From Candidatus Gastranaerophilales bacterium (lineage in GTDB: Bacteria; Cyanobacteriota; Vampirovibrionia; Gastranaerophilales; Gastranaerophilaceae): a DNA stretch of 64,000 bases. The DNA is taken from the NCBI GenBank assembly GCA_944323625.1, contig CALUTD010000012.1, forward strand, positions 1-64,000, in the 5' to 3' direction. The translations under genes and the position numbers were made by a program. The notes under the pieces are model-generated. The model was not told the DNA's origin. It saw only the letters and a list, made by a program, of their open reading frames with translations, and searched no databases. Shown in pieces: positions 17,186 to 26,349 of the stretch; the stretch's first letter is position 1; each line of letters opens with the position of its first letter.

Positions 17186-19435
17186 CTAAACCGGGCGTGA
17201 AAGAACAAGCGGTATGTCTTTTGGATATATATCTTCCGTTACACCGCTGCAGCCTGTTATAAAGAAGAAATCAAAACTTTCTCCCGGATTTATCCCTAAA
17301 TCATCATAGGGTATTGAAATTTCCAATATTTCTTTATGAACATATTTTATATGGTGTCCCCATTTTAGCTCCCACAAACCGTCTTTTACAGCTTGCGAAT
17401 ATTGAAGCGGATATTTCCTGTTACTTGTTAGAGCAATTTTAACTTCATGTGTATATCCATCCAGCAGAACGGGAAGCAGATTGTCTGTTTTATTTGTTGT
17501 TCTTGAAGGGGATGTAATTTCAAACGCACTATTATGTGCTTTTATGTATATATATATTGAAAAATATTCTTTAAAACTATCTTTACTGTCTAAAAGATAT
17601 TTGTTAATGTCAAATCTTACATATAAATTTTCTTTGTCAGTTCCAAAGTATATTCTGTTAAATATTTTATTTTCCTGTAAAATAGGTCCTGCAGGAATAT
17701 CAATACATCCTGCAGAAAGCCATTCTTCATTATCCTTAACCATTCCGTTTATATTCGGGGTTATTTCTCTGCGTGGATTTCTCAACGGTTTACCTATAAA
17801 AGATATTAAAGGCATTTCAAGATAACTTGGTATCGGTTTTTCCAAAATATTATACACATTTTTAAGGTGTTCTCTAAAAAGAAAATCAAAAATATGGTCT
17901 TGACCAGAATTATTAGGTTCGCCATACCACCAAAACCAGTCCGAACCTTCTGCAATATATAATTCTGATTTTGCGGATTTAATCTGTTCTTTTGTTAATC
18001 TGCCTGATTTTTCGGCAATTTTTAAATCATTTCTTGTTTGAATCAGATAATTCCAGGCAAGATTTTTGGTAGGTTCTGCAACCCAAAGTTGAAATTCCTG
18101 ATTTACCCATGACCCTGCTGTAACTTTCTTTAATATTTTTTCCGTTTGTTTATTTTCATTAATATATTCACTTATTAAAACTGTTTTTATTGATTTATCT
18201 TCATTAATTAAAGAATAAAGTCTTTCGAGGAATATAGCACCGTCACGAGGATAAGAATCCCAACAATTTTCTCCATCCATTGCTATTGTGAATATATGTT
18301 TTTTATCGGGTGAATTCTTTAATTTATCATGTACAGTCTTTATTCTGTCAAATAAATCGTTTGCACATAAAATACTGTCATGGTGTGAATATTCAAAGTT
18401 TATTAAGTTTGGAATAACTGAATCTCTAAATAAAATATTTATTTCTTTATCACGTTTTGTTTTATACAAGTAAAGAGAACATACATCGTAAGGATCTTCA
18501 TAACAACCTCTGAAATCTCTGATAAATTCTTTATTTATTGAATTTGATAACACACTTTCATCAGTAATTACCCATTTAATATCAAGATTTGCGAGTACAT
18601 CGAGAGTTTTTTGGCTGATACAGTGTTCACTTGGCCATATACCTTCGGGTTTTTTGCCAAAGACTTCTTCTAACCTTTCAAGTGCCAGTTTTACTTGTTC
18701 TTTTGCATCAACCATCAATGCCATTTTTTCGCTCGGTAATGAATGTTTTAAAGACGGATTTTTCAAATCATTTACATTTATAAGTATGGGTAAAATAGGA
18801 TGATTGTATGGGCTTGTTATTATTTCTATTCTTCCTGAGTCTTGATATTGCTTAAATGACGGGATAATCTGTCTTATAATTTTTCTGTTTAATTCTATTA
18901 AATCTTGTCTGTCTTTGAGATTATATTTTTTTCCTTTTTTTTCAAATTTTTTTAATTCAGGATATACATTTTTCCAAATAGGGTCAAACCAAACGAAGTT
19001 AAACAGAAACATTATATCTTCATATTCTTGATTATTAAAATCTTCTATTCCTATTTCGCTTTTGCTGTATCTTTTCAGATATAATTCGTTATATCTTGGG
19101 TTTTTTGAAATTAAATTTTCATAATTTGCATCAAAAAAATAGTTTAAAATATAAAGTTTATCATCATCTGTTAATTCTTCAACAGGAGTAACGGTTAATT
19201 TTGAATGAATATCATGACCTTCATTGCTGTAGTCTTCTATTGCATCAATCAAAGTCGGAACAAGACTGAAGTTTAATTTTAAGTTTGGAAACTTATCAAG
19301 CAATAAAAGCATATCAAGATAATCTTTTATTGCATGTAATCTTGCCCATGGCATTAACCTTATTCCATTAGGCTGCGCCTGATAATTAGGCTGATGAAAA
19401 TGCCATACAAATGCTACTGATAATTTTCTTTGCAT
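17186..19435 (-). CDS. Glycoside hydrolase family 57 protein, alpha-amylase/pullulanase-like
   Basis: A 749-residue enzyme, probably acting on alpha-glucans such as glycogen or starch. The N-terminal VAFVWHFHQPNYQ is a GH57 hallmark. The catalytic region contains GIWPSEHCIS (the Glu is the expected nucleophile) and FTIAMDGENCWDSYPRDGA (the Asp is the expected acid). After about residue 520 a beta-rich domain follows that resembles those of amylopullulanase-type GH57 proteins. No signal peptide is visible, so it is probably cytoplasmic. glgC at 36.8 kb is consistent with glycogen turnover. Exact bond specificity is not readable. Confidence 0.88.
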   Translation of the reverse strand: MQRKLSVAFVWHFHQPNYQAQPNGIRLMPWARLHAIKDYLDMLLLLDKFPNLKLNFSLVPTLIDAIEDYSNEGHDIHSKLTVTPVEELTDDDKLYILNYFFDANYENLISKNPRYNELYLKRYSKSEIGIEDFNNQEYEDIMFLFNFVWFDPIWKNVYPELKKFEKKGKKYNLKDRQDLIELNRKIIRQIIPSFKQYQDSGRIEIITSPYNHPILPILINVNDLKNPSLKHSLPSEKMALMVDAKEQVKLALERLEEVFGKKPEGIWPSEHCISQKTLDVLANLDIKWVITDESVLSNSINKEFIRDFRGCYEDPYDVCSLYLYKTKRDKEINILFRDSVIPNLINFEYSHHDSILCANDLFDRIKTVHDKLKNSPDKKHIFTIAMDGENCWDSYPRDGAIFLERLYSLINEDKSIKTVLISEYINENKQTEKILKKVTAGSWVNQEFQLWVAEPTKNLAWNYLIQTRNDLKIAEKSGRLTKEQIKSAKSELYIAEGSDWFWWYGEPNNSGQDHIFDFLFREHLKNVYNILEKPIPSYLEMPLISFIGKPLRNPRREITPNINGMVKDNEEWLSAGCIDIPAGPILQENKIFNRIYFGTDKENLYVRFDINKYLLDSKDSFKEYFSIYIYIKAHNSAFEITSPSRTTNKTDNLLPVLLDGYTHEVKIALTSNRKYPLQYSQAVKDGLWELKWGHHIKYVHKEILEISIPYDDLGINPGESFDFFFITGCSGVTEDIYPKDIPLVLSRPV

Positions 19436-19609
19436 ATTTGATATTACTTTCCAAACTCAATTAAAATAATAGCATTTTATTATGAATTAGACAACAGTAT
19501 AAGTTTGTCCCAACAAAATTCGCCGAGCAGTGTTTGACTTGTTGTTCCAAAATTTAGAAAGTTCTAATATTTTTGTCATCGAATTTTGTAACATGTAAAT
19601 TATTAATAC

Positions 19610-19637
19610 TTGTCAAAAATATAGAATATATGATAAT
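19610..19637 (+). promoter_or_regulatory. Promoter of poly-G pilin locus 1
   Basis: TTGTCA (19610-19615), a 16-base spacer and GATAAT (19632-19637). The following 25 bases carry AAAAAAGGAGAAT, then the leader ATG. The block from TATGATAATAT to GGAG is nearly identical in front of the other poly-G leaders. Confidence 0.65.
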
Positions 19638-19661
19638 ATTGAGTAAAAAAGGAGAATAACT

Positions 19662-20428
19662 ATGAATATATCTAATAACCGCAACGGGGGGGGGGTAAAA
19701 AGGGGCTAAAATTCAAAAACTCTTTTTTAGACATAAAACATTCATTTACACTTGCCGAAGTTTTAATTACTCTTGTTATTATTGGAATTATAGCAGCAAT
19801 AACCGTGCCGATGATTATGGCTAATCATAAAAAAACAGAATATTCGGCCAGGTTGAAAAAGTTTTATTCAACAATGTCAAATGCAATTAAATTAGCGGAA
19901 ACAGAAGAAGGCATTCCCGCTTCTGAATGGGATTACAGCCTTACTACTATTGACTTTTTTAACAGATATCTTGCAAAATATATAAGCTGTAATTGGATTA
20001 AAGTACAATTTAAAGAAGTTAACGAAGGCGGATCATATCGAGGTGGTTATATACCAACTGATAAAGAAAATGGGTCTGATGCATGTGTATTAAATGACGG
20101 AACATTTTTTGTATTCTATGTACAAGGAGATGTTAATGGAAATGGTGATGGAACAGCTTGGTTTAATTTTGATTTAAACGGCAACAAAGGACCAAATAAA
20201 GAAGGTTCAGATGTTTATCAATTTCTTATGGGTAAAACTTGTATGTCGAAAAATAATTGTTTTGTCTGTGACGGCTTTACAGTGCCAAGTATTGATGGAT
20301 GTGATCTTTCTGCCTCGAAGAATAGAGAGTGGGTTAAACGTTATTGTGAAGGTGGTGCATATAGTTGTGCAAGATTATTATTCCTTGACAGCTGGGAATT
20401 TAAAGACGATTATCCTTACAGGTTATAG
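19662..20428 (+). CDS. Pilin-like protein with poly-G leader; out of frame as sequenced (locus 1, 10 G)
   Basis: A type IV pilin/pseudopilin-like protein whose start is separated from its body by a G tract. The leader ATG at 19662 follows GGAG and reads MNISNNRN before a run of 10 G (19686-19695). As sequenced it then stops at 19707-19709. The pilin frame runs from the G tract to 20428 with no ATG, GTG or TTG before the motif [20 protein letters not shown]. With 8 G (or 11) leader and body join to give 254 residues, with 27 residues before the FTLAE cleavage site. The body has the conserved loop DLNGNKGPN and ends WEFKDDYPYRL. The Met at 19805 lies inside the membrane helix and is not a credible start. 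Function as a surface or secretion filament subunit is inferred. Confidence 0.8.
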
Positions 20429-20439
20429 GCTTTTATAAA

Positions 20440-21030
20440 CTAAAGTCCAAGCCAGTTTCTGAAAAATTTTAAGCCCGCATTGGCACTTTTCTCGGGATGG
20501 AATTGCACTGCCGTTATGTTGTCTTTTTCTACGGAAGCACAAAAATCTATGTAATAATTGCAGTATGAGCTAATTATGTCTTTATTATCAGGTACTACAT
20601 AATACGAATTAACAAAGTAAAAGTAGTCTTTTGGAATAAAAGAATTATTTTTTGTCGGAATAACCTTGTTCCAGCCAATTTGAGGAATTTTTCCTTTTGT
20701 AAATCGTTTAACCTCTCCTTTAAAAATTCCGAGTCCTTCAACTCCGGGAGCTTCTTCACTTTTTTCAAACAGAATTTGAAGCCCTACACATATTCCTAAA
20801 AAAGGAATATTACTGTTGCAGCATTCTTTTATAACCGGAATTAAACCTTTTTTATCAAGGTTATTCATTGCTTGCGCAAAATGCCCCTGCCCGGGGAAAA
20901 TAATTCTTTGAGCTTTTAAAATTTTATCTTTATCAGAGGTTATCTCAAACGGACAATTAAGAAATGCCAGCATGTTTGCGGCACTTCTTAAATTTCCCGA
21001 ATCATAATCTACAATTACTGTTTTACTCAA
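20440..21030 (-). CDS. hisH: Imidazole glycerol phosphate synthase, glutaminase subunit
   Basis: Supplies ammonia from glutamine to HisF in histidine synthesis. The 196 residues contain the class I glutamine amidotransferase nucleophile in FLGICVGLQILF, the GQGHF oxyanion region, and the His-Glu pair in VQFHPEKS. The start is TTG, 8 bases inside the end of the aminotransferase gene, with GAGGAC as the likely ribosome-binding site. HisF and the other his genes are not in the window. It is the last gene of the serS operon. Confidence 0.95.
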   Translation of the reverse strand: MSKTVIVDYDSGNLRSAANMLAFLNCPFEITSDKDKILKAQRIIFPGQGHFAQAMNNLDKKGLIPVIKECCNSNIPFLGICVGLQILFEKSEEAPGVEGLGIFKGEVKRFTKGKIPQIGWNKVIPTKNNSFIPKDYFYFVNSYYVVPDNKDIISSYCNYYIDFCASVEKDNITAVQFHPEKSANAGLKFFRNWLGL

Positions 21031-22264
21031 AACGGAAGCCGTCCTCTTTTAATCTTCTGATAACTTCATGCATTTGATCTTCAGAAGCAACAATTGATAA
21101 TCTGAACCAACCTTCGCCGTTTTTACCAAATGCATTACCGGGAACTAGTACAACTCCCGATTTATTCAGGACTTCATCCGTAAATTCTTTTGATGTTTTA
21201 TATTTTGGAGGTATCGGAAGCCATAAATAAAAAGTAGCTTTCGGCGGATTTAACTCATCTGTTTTCCATCCGAGTTCTTTAAGTCCGTCAAGAACAATTT
21301 TTTGTTTCTTTTCAAAACGTTTGTTTGCTTCCGCAATATATTCATCTCCCTCTTTTGAGTTTAATACTTCAGAAGCGGCTTTTTGAATAGGTTTATATAT
21401 CCCTGTGTCAATGGTAGATTTCAATTTCCCAAAAATGCCAACAGCTTCTTTATTGCCGCAAACCCAGCCGATTCTCCAACCTGTCATGGAATAAGGTTTT
21501 GAAAAACTGAAGAACTCAACGGCAATATCTTTTGCCCCTTCTATTTCAAGAACACTCGGCGCTTTTTCTTCGCCTTCAAATGTCATATCAATATATGCAG
21601 CATCGGATATTAAAAGAATATTGTGTTTTTTACAGAATTCAACAGCTTTTTTTAAGTATTCTTTATTTGTAACGGCACCTAACGGATTATTCGGGTAGTT
21701 TAATATAAGTGCTTTAACTTTTTTCAAAGAATATCCGTCTTTTTCAATGTTTCGAGCAAGTTCATCCAAATCCGGCATATAATTATTTTCTGCAGTAAGC
21801 GGTATTCCGTATGCCATACCGCCTGAAACTTTTACCATTTCTTTATATGAAGCATATCCGGGGTCAGGAATTAAAATAATATCTTTATTTTTTATATCTG
21901 TTGTCGGGTTAACTAAGGCTCTTATCATATTTGCAATACCTTCTTTAGACCCGATTAAAGAGAATACTTCTTCTTTTTCCAAGTCAACGTTAAAACGATT
22001 TTTCATTCTCTTTATTATTGATTCAATAAGATAGCTTTCACCTTTCGGAGTTGTATAAGTGTGCATTCCTTCGCCTGATATTGCTTCAATAAGTTTTTTA
22101 TTTACAAATTCCGGCGGCGGTTCAACAGGCGCACCCATTGAAAGCGAAATTGGTTTTCTTCCTTTTGCCGTTAATTCGGGAGTTAAGCGCTGTGTTTCCT
22201 GTTTTATTTGAAACATTATGTATGTTTCAAGTGTTTGCACATAATCGTTAAATAGTTCTTTCAT
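21023..22264 (-). CDS. PLP-dependent class I/II aminotransferase, LL-diaminopimelate type
   Basis: A fold type I aminotransferase of 413 residues. SLSMGAPVEPPPEF, GSKEGIANMI, NYPNNPLGAV, SDAAYIDMTF and the PLP lysine in FSFSKPYSMTGWRIGW are seen. GSKEG and the overall style fit LL-diaminopimelate aminotransferase, which would feed MurE, but aspartate or aromatic aminotransferases are close relatives. I start at the ATG at 22264, placed after TTGGAG; a TTG 15 bases earlier is the only other choice. It overlaps folE2 by 17 bases and hisH by 8. Confidence 0.8.
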   Translation of the reverse strand: MKELFNDYVQTLETYIMFQIKQETQRLTPELTAKGRKPISLSMGAPVEPPPEFVNKKLIEAISGEGMHTYTTPKGESYLIESIIKRMKNRFNVDLEKEEVFSLIGSKEGIANMIRALVNPTTDIKNKDIILIPDPGYASYKEMVKVSGGMAYGIPLTAENNYMPDLDELARNIEKDGYSLKKVKALILNYPNNPLGAVTNKEYLKKAVEFCKKHNILLISDAAYIDMTFEGEEKAPSVLEIEGAKDIAVEFFSFSKPYSMTGWRIGWVCGNKEAVGIFGKLKSTIDTGIYKPIQKAASEVLNSKEGDEYIAEANKRFEKKQKIVLDGLKELGWKTDELNPPKATFYLWLPIPPKYKTSKEFTDEVLNKSGVVLVPGNAFGKNGEGWFRLSIVASEDQMHEVIRRLKEDGFRFE

Positions 22265-23072
22265 TTTCTTTATCTCCAATTAGTTTATTTTCAGATTGCC
22301 ATGCCCAGGCATTATGGTTATGTATACTTTCCTGAGCTTCAACTTCTGCTTCATAATAAGTAATTTTTTCGTTATTTTTTATTTGACAAATTAAATCTCT
22401 TAAAACATCTTCTACAAATTTAGGATTTTCATACGCTCTTTCAGTAACATATTTCTCATCACATCTTTTTAAAATGGAATAAATTCTTGAAGACCCGCAG
22501 CGCTCTGCCATTTCAACCAAATCTTCAATCCATATAATATCATTTTCGCCGTAACTCACTTTTAACTTTATCATTGTTCTTTGGTTATGAGCAGAATATT
22601 TTGATATTTCTTTTGAACAGGGGCACAGCGTTGTAACGGGAACTTTAACCCCTAAAATAAATTTATAATCATCTCCCGTTAAATCCCCCTGAAAAGAACA
22701 GTCATAACCTACAGGAAATTCCATTTCGCTAACCGGAGCTTTTTTATTTATAAAATATTTAAATTCAAATTTAACATGTGCGCTTTTAGATTCTAACTTT
22801 TTTTGAACATCATACAAAAGCCCTTTTATATCAACGCCTAAAAGATTTCTTCTTGAATAATCACTCAAAATTTCTATAAAGCGTGACATGTGTGTGCCTC
22901 TGTAATTATGCGGCAAAGTAACACTAAGCCGTGCTTTTGCCGATACAATTTGGCTTTGGGCATTTTTACGTTCAATAATAAGAGGAACTTCAACTCCGTT
23001 TACACCGACTTTTTGGATGTCTATTCCTCTTTTATCACTTTGATTTTGAATATCTTTGAGCTGACTATTCAT
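22248..23072 (-). CDS. folE2: GTP cyclohydrolase FolE2 (type IB)
   Basis: Converts GTP to dihydroneopterin triphosphate, the first step to folate and to queuosine-type bases. The 274 residues carry the FolE2 features VPVTTLCPCSKEIS (metal-binding Cys) and GTHMSRFIEIL, and end HNHNAWAW. Family knowledge: this metal-flexible type replaces zinc-dependent FolE in many bacteria. It overlaps the preceding small gene by 8 bases and the following aminotransferase by 17, inside the serS operon. Confidence 0.95.
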   Translation of the reverse strand: MNSQLKDIQNQSDKRGIDIQKVGVNGVEVPLIIERKNAQSQIVSAKARLSVTLPHNYRGTHMSRFIEILSDYSRRNLLGVDIKGLLYDVQKKLESKSAHVKFEFKYFINKKAPVSEMEFPVGYDCSFQGDLTGDDYKFILGVKVPVTTLCPCSKEISKYSAHNQRTMIKLKVSYGENDIIWIEDLVEMAERCGSSRIYSILKRCDEKYVTERAYENPKFVEDVLRDLICQIKNNEKITYYEAEVEAQESIHNHNAWAWQSENKLIGDKENERTI

Positions 23073-23406
23073 TATCCTCTGATTCCAATGATTCCATATC
23101 GTTATTTTCCATAGCCAAAAGCAACTTTAAAGCTGCAACTCTTTGTGTTTTTGCAGGTGCCGCCCTAAGTAATTCAATAGCTTTTAGCATTACAGGATCT
23201 TTATCATACCAGCGATTGCCTTTTTCTGAATATTTTTTTGTTATTTCGTATATACGTTCAATAACATCCTGTGCAACCTGCTCTTGCAGCGAAATGATAA
23301 AATCTGCCGCCGCTGTTTTGTTGTCATCTGTTTGTAATTGTAAAAGCTCAAGCGCTTCTTTTAAAATCGGGTCATTATCATACCAGCGTTTAAATCCTGA
23401 TGTCAT
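23065..23406 (-). CDS. Small protein with two RWYDxDP repeats, unknown function
   Basis: A 113-residue, mostly helical acidic protein with an internal duplication. RWYDNDPILKEALELLQ (about 7-23) and RWYDKDPVMLKAIELLR (about 67-83) align without gaps. Each repeat is followed by a helical segment of about 25-35 residues. It abuts tmk (stop and start adjacent) and overlaps folE2 by 8 bases, so it is co-translated with nucleotide and folate genes. I do not recognise a named function. Confidence 0.8.
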   Translation of the reverse strand: MTSGFKRWYDNDPILKEALELLQLQTDDNKTAAADFIISLQEQVAQDVIERIYEITKKYSEKGNRWYDKDPVMLKAIELLRAAPAKTQRVAALKLLLAMENNDMESLESEDNE

Positions 23407-24036
23407 TTATTCTCCGTACTTTTCTTGTAGTAAACATTGTATAAGCTTTTTTGTTTCTTCAAATACTTTTTCTATATCATTATCTGCGTTTACGCATTTT
23501 ATTCTTTCGGGATTAGCTTTTTGAAGTTCTTTGTATCCGTTTCTTACTTTTTTATGAAACTCAATTCCGGTTGATTCCATTCTGTCCTTTTCATTTCCGA
23601 TACGCTCTTGTGCAATTTCGGTTGATACATCAAAAAGGATTGTTAAATCGGGAACGGTTCCGTTTATTGCAATATTATTCAAATTATTTAGCAAATTTAT
23701 ATCCTGACCTCTTGCATAACCCTGATAAGCAATTGTTGAATCGGTATAACGGTCGCAAAGTACTATTTTCCCCTGTTCTATTGAGGGTTTTATTAAAGTT
23801 TCAACATGCTGAGCTCTGTCTGCCAAAAATAAGAACATCTCACATTTGTCTGATACTTTTTCTTCCGAGTGAAGTAAAATCTCTCTTATTTTTTGCCCCA
23901 ACTTTAAAGCTCCGGGTTCTCTTGTTACAATGGTATTATATCCGTTTTGTTCAAGAAAACTCTTAACTTTATTGAGCTGGGTTGTTTTACCTGACCCGTC
24001 CGCCCCTTCAAATGTGATAAATAATCCTTTTTTCAT
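23407..24036 (-). CDS. tmk: Thymidylate kinase
   Basis: Phosphorylates dTMP to dTDP. The 209 residues contain the P-loop FEGADGSGKTTQ, the DR-x motif in CDRYTDSTIAYQGYARG and a lid region around GNEKDRMES. Its length is standard. It starts one base after the serS stop, and the next gene starts directly at its own stop. Confidence 0.97.
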   Translation of the reverse strand: MKKGLFITFEGADGSGKTTQLNKVKSFLEQNGYNTIVTREPGALKLGQKIREILLHSEEKVSDKCEMFLFLADRAQHVETLIKPSIEQGKIVLCDRYTDSTIAYQGYARGQDINLLNNLNNIAINGTVPDLTILFDVSTEIAQERIGNEKDRMESTGIEFHKKVRNGYKELQKANPERIKCVNADNDIEKVFEETKKLIQCLLQEKYGE

Positions 24037-24037
24037 A

Positions 24038-25303
24038 TTATAGAATATCCCATCCCGTATATTTTCTTAATACTTTAGGAATAGTGACGCTGCCGTCTTC
24101 ATTTTGAAAATTTTCCAAAATCGCGGCAAAAGTTCTGCCCACAGCCAGTCCTGAGCCGTTTAATGTATGAACAAATACCGGTTTACCGGTTTCTTTTGAA
24201 CGATATCTTATATTTGCTCTTCTTGCTTGAAAATCTCCAAAGTTTGAACAGCTTGATATCTCTTTGTATGTGTTATAAGAAGGAAGCCAAACTTCAAGGT
24301 CAAAACATTTTCTTGCCGAAAAACCTATATCACCGGTTGACAAAGCAACTCTTCTGTATGGAAGTTCTAATAATTCCAATATTTTTTCGGCATTTCTTGT
24401 AAGTTTTTCATGTTCTTCCACACTGGTTTCGGGAGTACAGAGCTTAACAAGTTCTACTTTGTTAAACTGGTGCTGTCTTATAAGCCCTCTCGTATCTTTA
24501 CCGGCACTTCCGGCTTCTCTTCTGAAACATGGTGTATATGCCGTCATATATTTTGGAAGTTCATCTTCAGATAATATTTCACCTGAATAAATATTGGTAA
24601 CGGGAACTTCTGCTGTTGGAATTAAATATAAGTCTTCTTCTTCACATTTATACATATCTTGCGCAAATTTAGGGAGCTGTCCTGTGCCTGTCATAGCTGC
24701 GGCATTAACCATAACGGGAGGAAGAATTTCTTCATATCCGTGTTCTTGTGTGTGAGTATCTAAGAAAAAGTTAATAATGGCACGTTCTAACTGTGCACCT
24801 TTGCCTCTATACAGTGAAAATCTTGATTGAGAAAGTTTAACACCTCTTTCAAAATCAACTATATCCTTATCTGTGCATATATCCCAATGAGGTTTTTGCT
24901 CAAAACTTACTTTTCTTGGTTCTCCCCATCTTTTTACTTCGACATTGTCATCTTCTGATAAGCCTATGGGAGTAGTTTCATCGGGAATATTAGGTGTTGA
25001 CAAAAGTAAATTCTTTTGTTCACAATCCAGCTGTTGTTCTTGTTCTTCCAATGCTTTTATTTCGTCTGCCATTTCTTTAACTTGGGCTTGAATTTCATCC
25101 GTATTCTGACCCTGTTTTTTTAAAATACCAATTTCTTGCGACATTGATTTTCTTTTTGCACGAAGTTCATCTGCTTGAGTTTGAACTTTTCTTCTTTTAA
25201 CATCAATATCTAAAATACCGTCTATCGAAAGAGAAGGATTTCTTCTTTTTAACAATTCATTGATTTTTTCGGGATTTTCTCTGATTAATCTTATATCTAA
25301 CAT
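24038..25303 (-). CDS. serS: Seryl-tRNA synthetase
   Basis: Charges tRNA-Ser and tRNA-Sec. The 421 residues have the N-terminal coiled-coil arm (about 30-105) and the class II core, with TGTGQLPKF, CFRREAGSAGKDTRGLIRQH (motif 2) and LNGSGLAVGRTFAAILEN (motif 3). I start at MLDIRLIRENPE (25303) because GAGGTGAG stands five bases upstream and this is the family's usual N-terminus; an ATG seven codons earlier is in frame. It is the first gene of a six-gene leftward operon. Confidence 0.96.
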   Translation of the reverse strand: MLDIRLIRENPEKINELLKRRNPSLSIDGILDIDVKRRKVQTQADELRAKRKSMSQEIGILKKQGQNTDEIQAQVKEMADEIKALEEQEQQLDCEQKNLLLSTPNIPDETTPIGLSEDDNVEVKRWGEPRKVSFEQKPHWDICTDKDIVDFERGVKLSQSRFSLYRGKGAQLERAIINFFLDTHTQEHGYEEILPPVMVNAAAMTGTGQLPKFAQDMYKCEEEDLYLIPTAEVPVTNIYSGEILSEDELPKYMTAYTPCFRREAGSAGKDTRGLIRQHQFNKVELVKLCTPETSVEEHEKLTRNAEKILELLELPYRRVALSTGDIGFSARKCFDLEVWLPSYNTYKEISSCSNFGDFQARRANIRYRSKETGKPVFVHTLNGSGLAVGRTFAAILENFQNEDGSVTIPKVLRKYTGWDIL

Positions 25304-25450
25304 TATACTCACCTCGTATTTCATTAATTATTTTATTAAAAACACATTTAAATTTAAAGATGATTTTAGTGTTTTGTTAAAAGTTTATAAAATGTAAAAA
25401 CAAATATACTTATTATAGCGGCTAATTGTCAAATAAAATTTTTGTATGTC

Positions 25451-25479
25451 TTTACAAAAAATAGAAAATATATGATAAT
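25451..25479 (+). promoter_or_regulatory. Promoter of poly-G pilin locus 2
   Basis: TTTACA (25451-25456), a 17-base spacer and GATAAT (25474-25479), followed by the shared AAAAAGGAGATAAAATT stretch and ATG at 25504. Confidence 0.65.
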
Positions 25480-25503
25480 ATAAAATAAAAAGGAGATAAA
25501 ATT

Positions 25504-26248
25504 ATGAATAAAACAATAAAACGCCACGGGGGGGGGTAAAATAGAATTAAATTTTAAAAACTCTTTCTCAAATAAAAATCATTCTTTCACACTTGCGGAA
25601 GTATTAATTACTCTTGTTATTATTGGTATTATAGCTGCAATAACAGTTCCTGTTGTTATGGCTAATCATAGAAAAACTGAAACTACAGCAAAACTTAAAA
25701 AGTTTTATTCAAATCTTTCTAATGCTGTTAAATTAACAGAAATTGAGTACGGGCAGCCTGTTTATGAGTTTGATTTTGCCGGAGGTATGCATACTACTGA
25801 AACTTATAATGTTCTAAGTTCAATTTTATCAAAACTATCTGCTGAATACCTTGGCACTGAATACGCTCAAAACAGATTCAAGGATGGTGAAAGTTATATT
25901 GTGTATTGTGAAAATGTATTTTGGAATTTAGATTCATATATGTTACCTGATGGTACATTATTAGGAAGTGAATCAAGTCATGATGAATATTTACTTGTTG
26001 ATATAAATGGAGAAAAAGGTCCTAATGTATGCGGCAGGGATATTTTCGGGTTTAATATAGGTATCGGAAATATATGTTCACATAGTAAAAATAAAAGTTT
26101 GTGTTTCCCACAAAAAGACAAAAATATTCAAACAACAAGGGAAGAATTGATAACTTCCTGTGCTGACGGCCAATCACCTGTAGGCTGTACAAAACTTATA
26201 GCAGATGACGGTTGGGAAATAAAAGATGATTATCCTATAAGATTGTAA
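25504..26248 (+). CDS. Pilin-like protein with poly-G leader; out of frame as sequenced (locus 2, 9 G)
   Basis: Same architecture as the locus at 19662. The leader reads MNKTIKRH, then 9 G (25528-25536), then TAA directly in frame. The pilin frame opens at the G tract and has no start codon before [20 protein letters not shown]. With 8 G the two join to give 247 residues, again with 27 residues before FTLAE; leader positions 17-21 then read FKNSF, as in locus 1. The body has DINGEKGPNVCGRDIFGF and ends WEIKDDYPIRL. The Met at 25658 lies within the helix and is rejected as a start. Confidence 0.82.
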
Positions 26249-26349
26249 TATTTAATGAATTTTTGAAATATTAGAAATTCAAATTTTGTCATTGAATTAC
26301 GTAACATATACAAGAATGACAAATAAAATGGACGAATGCGAAATAATTA

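Noticed and set aside
19805-20428. Pilin starting at the internal Met at 19805
   Set aside because: It would cut the protein inside the hydrophobic helix and remove the cleavage motif; there is no ribosome-binding site. The leader ATG at 19662 explains the gene better.
25304-25324. Seven-codon longer serS start
   Set aside because: The ATG at 25303 has GAGGTGAG at the right distance and gives the usual N-terminus.
25658-26248. Pilin starting at the internal Met at 25658
   Set aside because: Same as above; the start falls just after the helix core.
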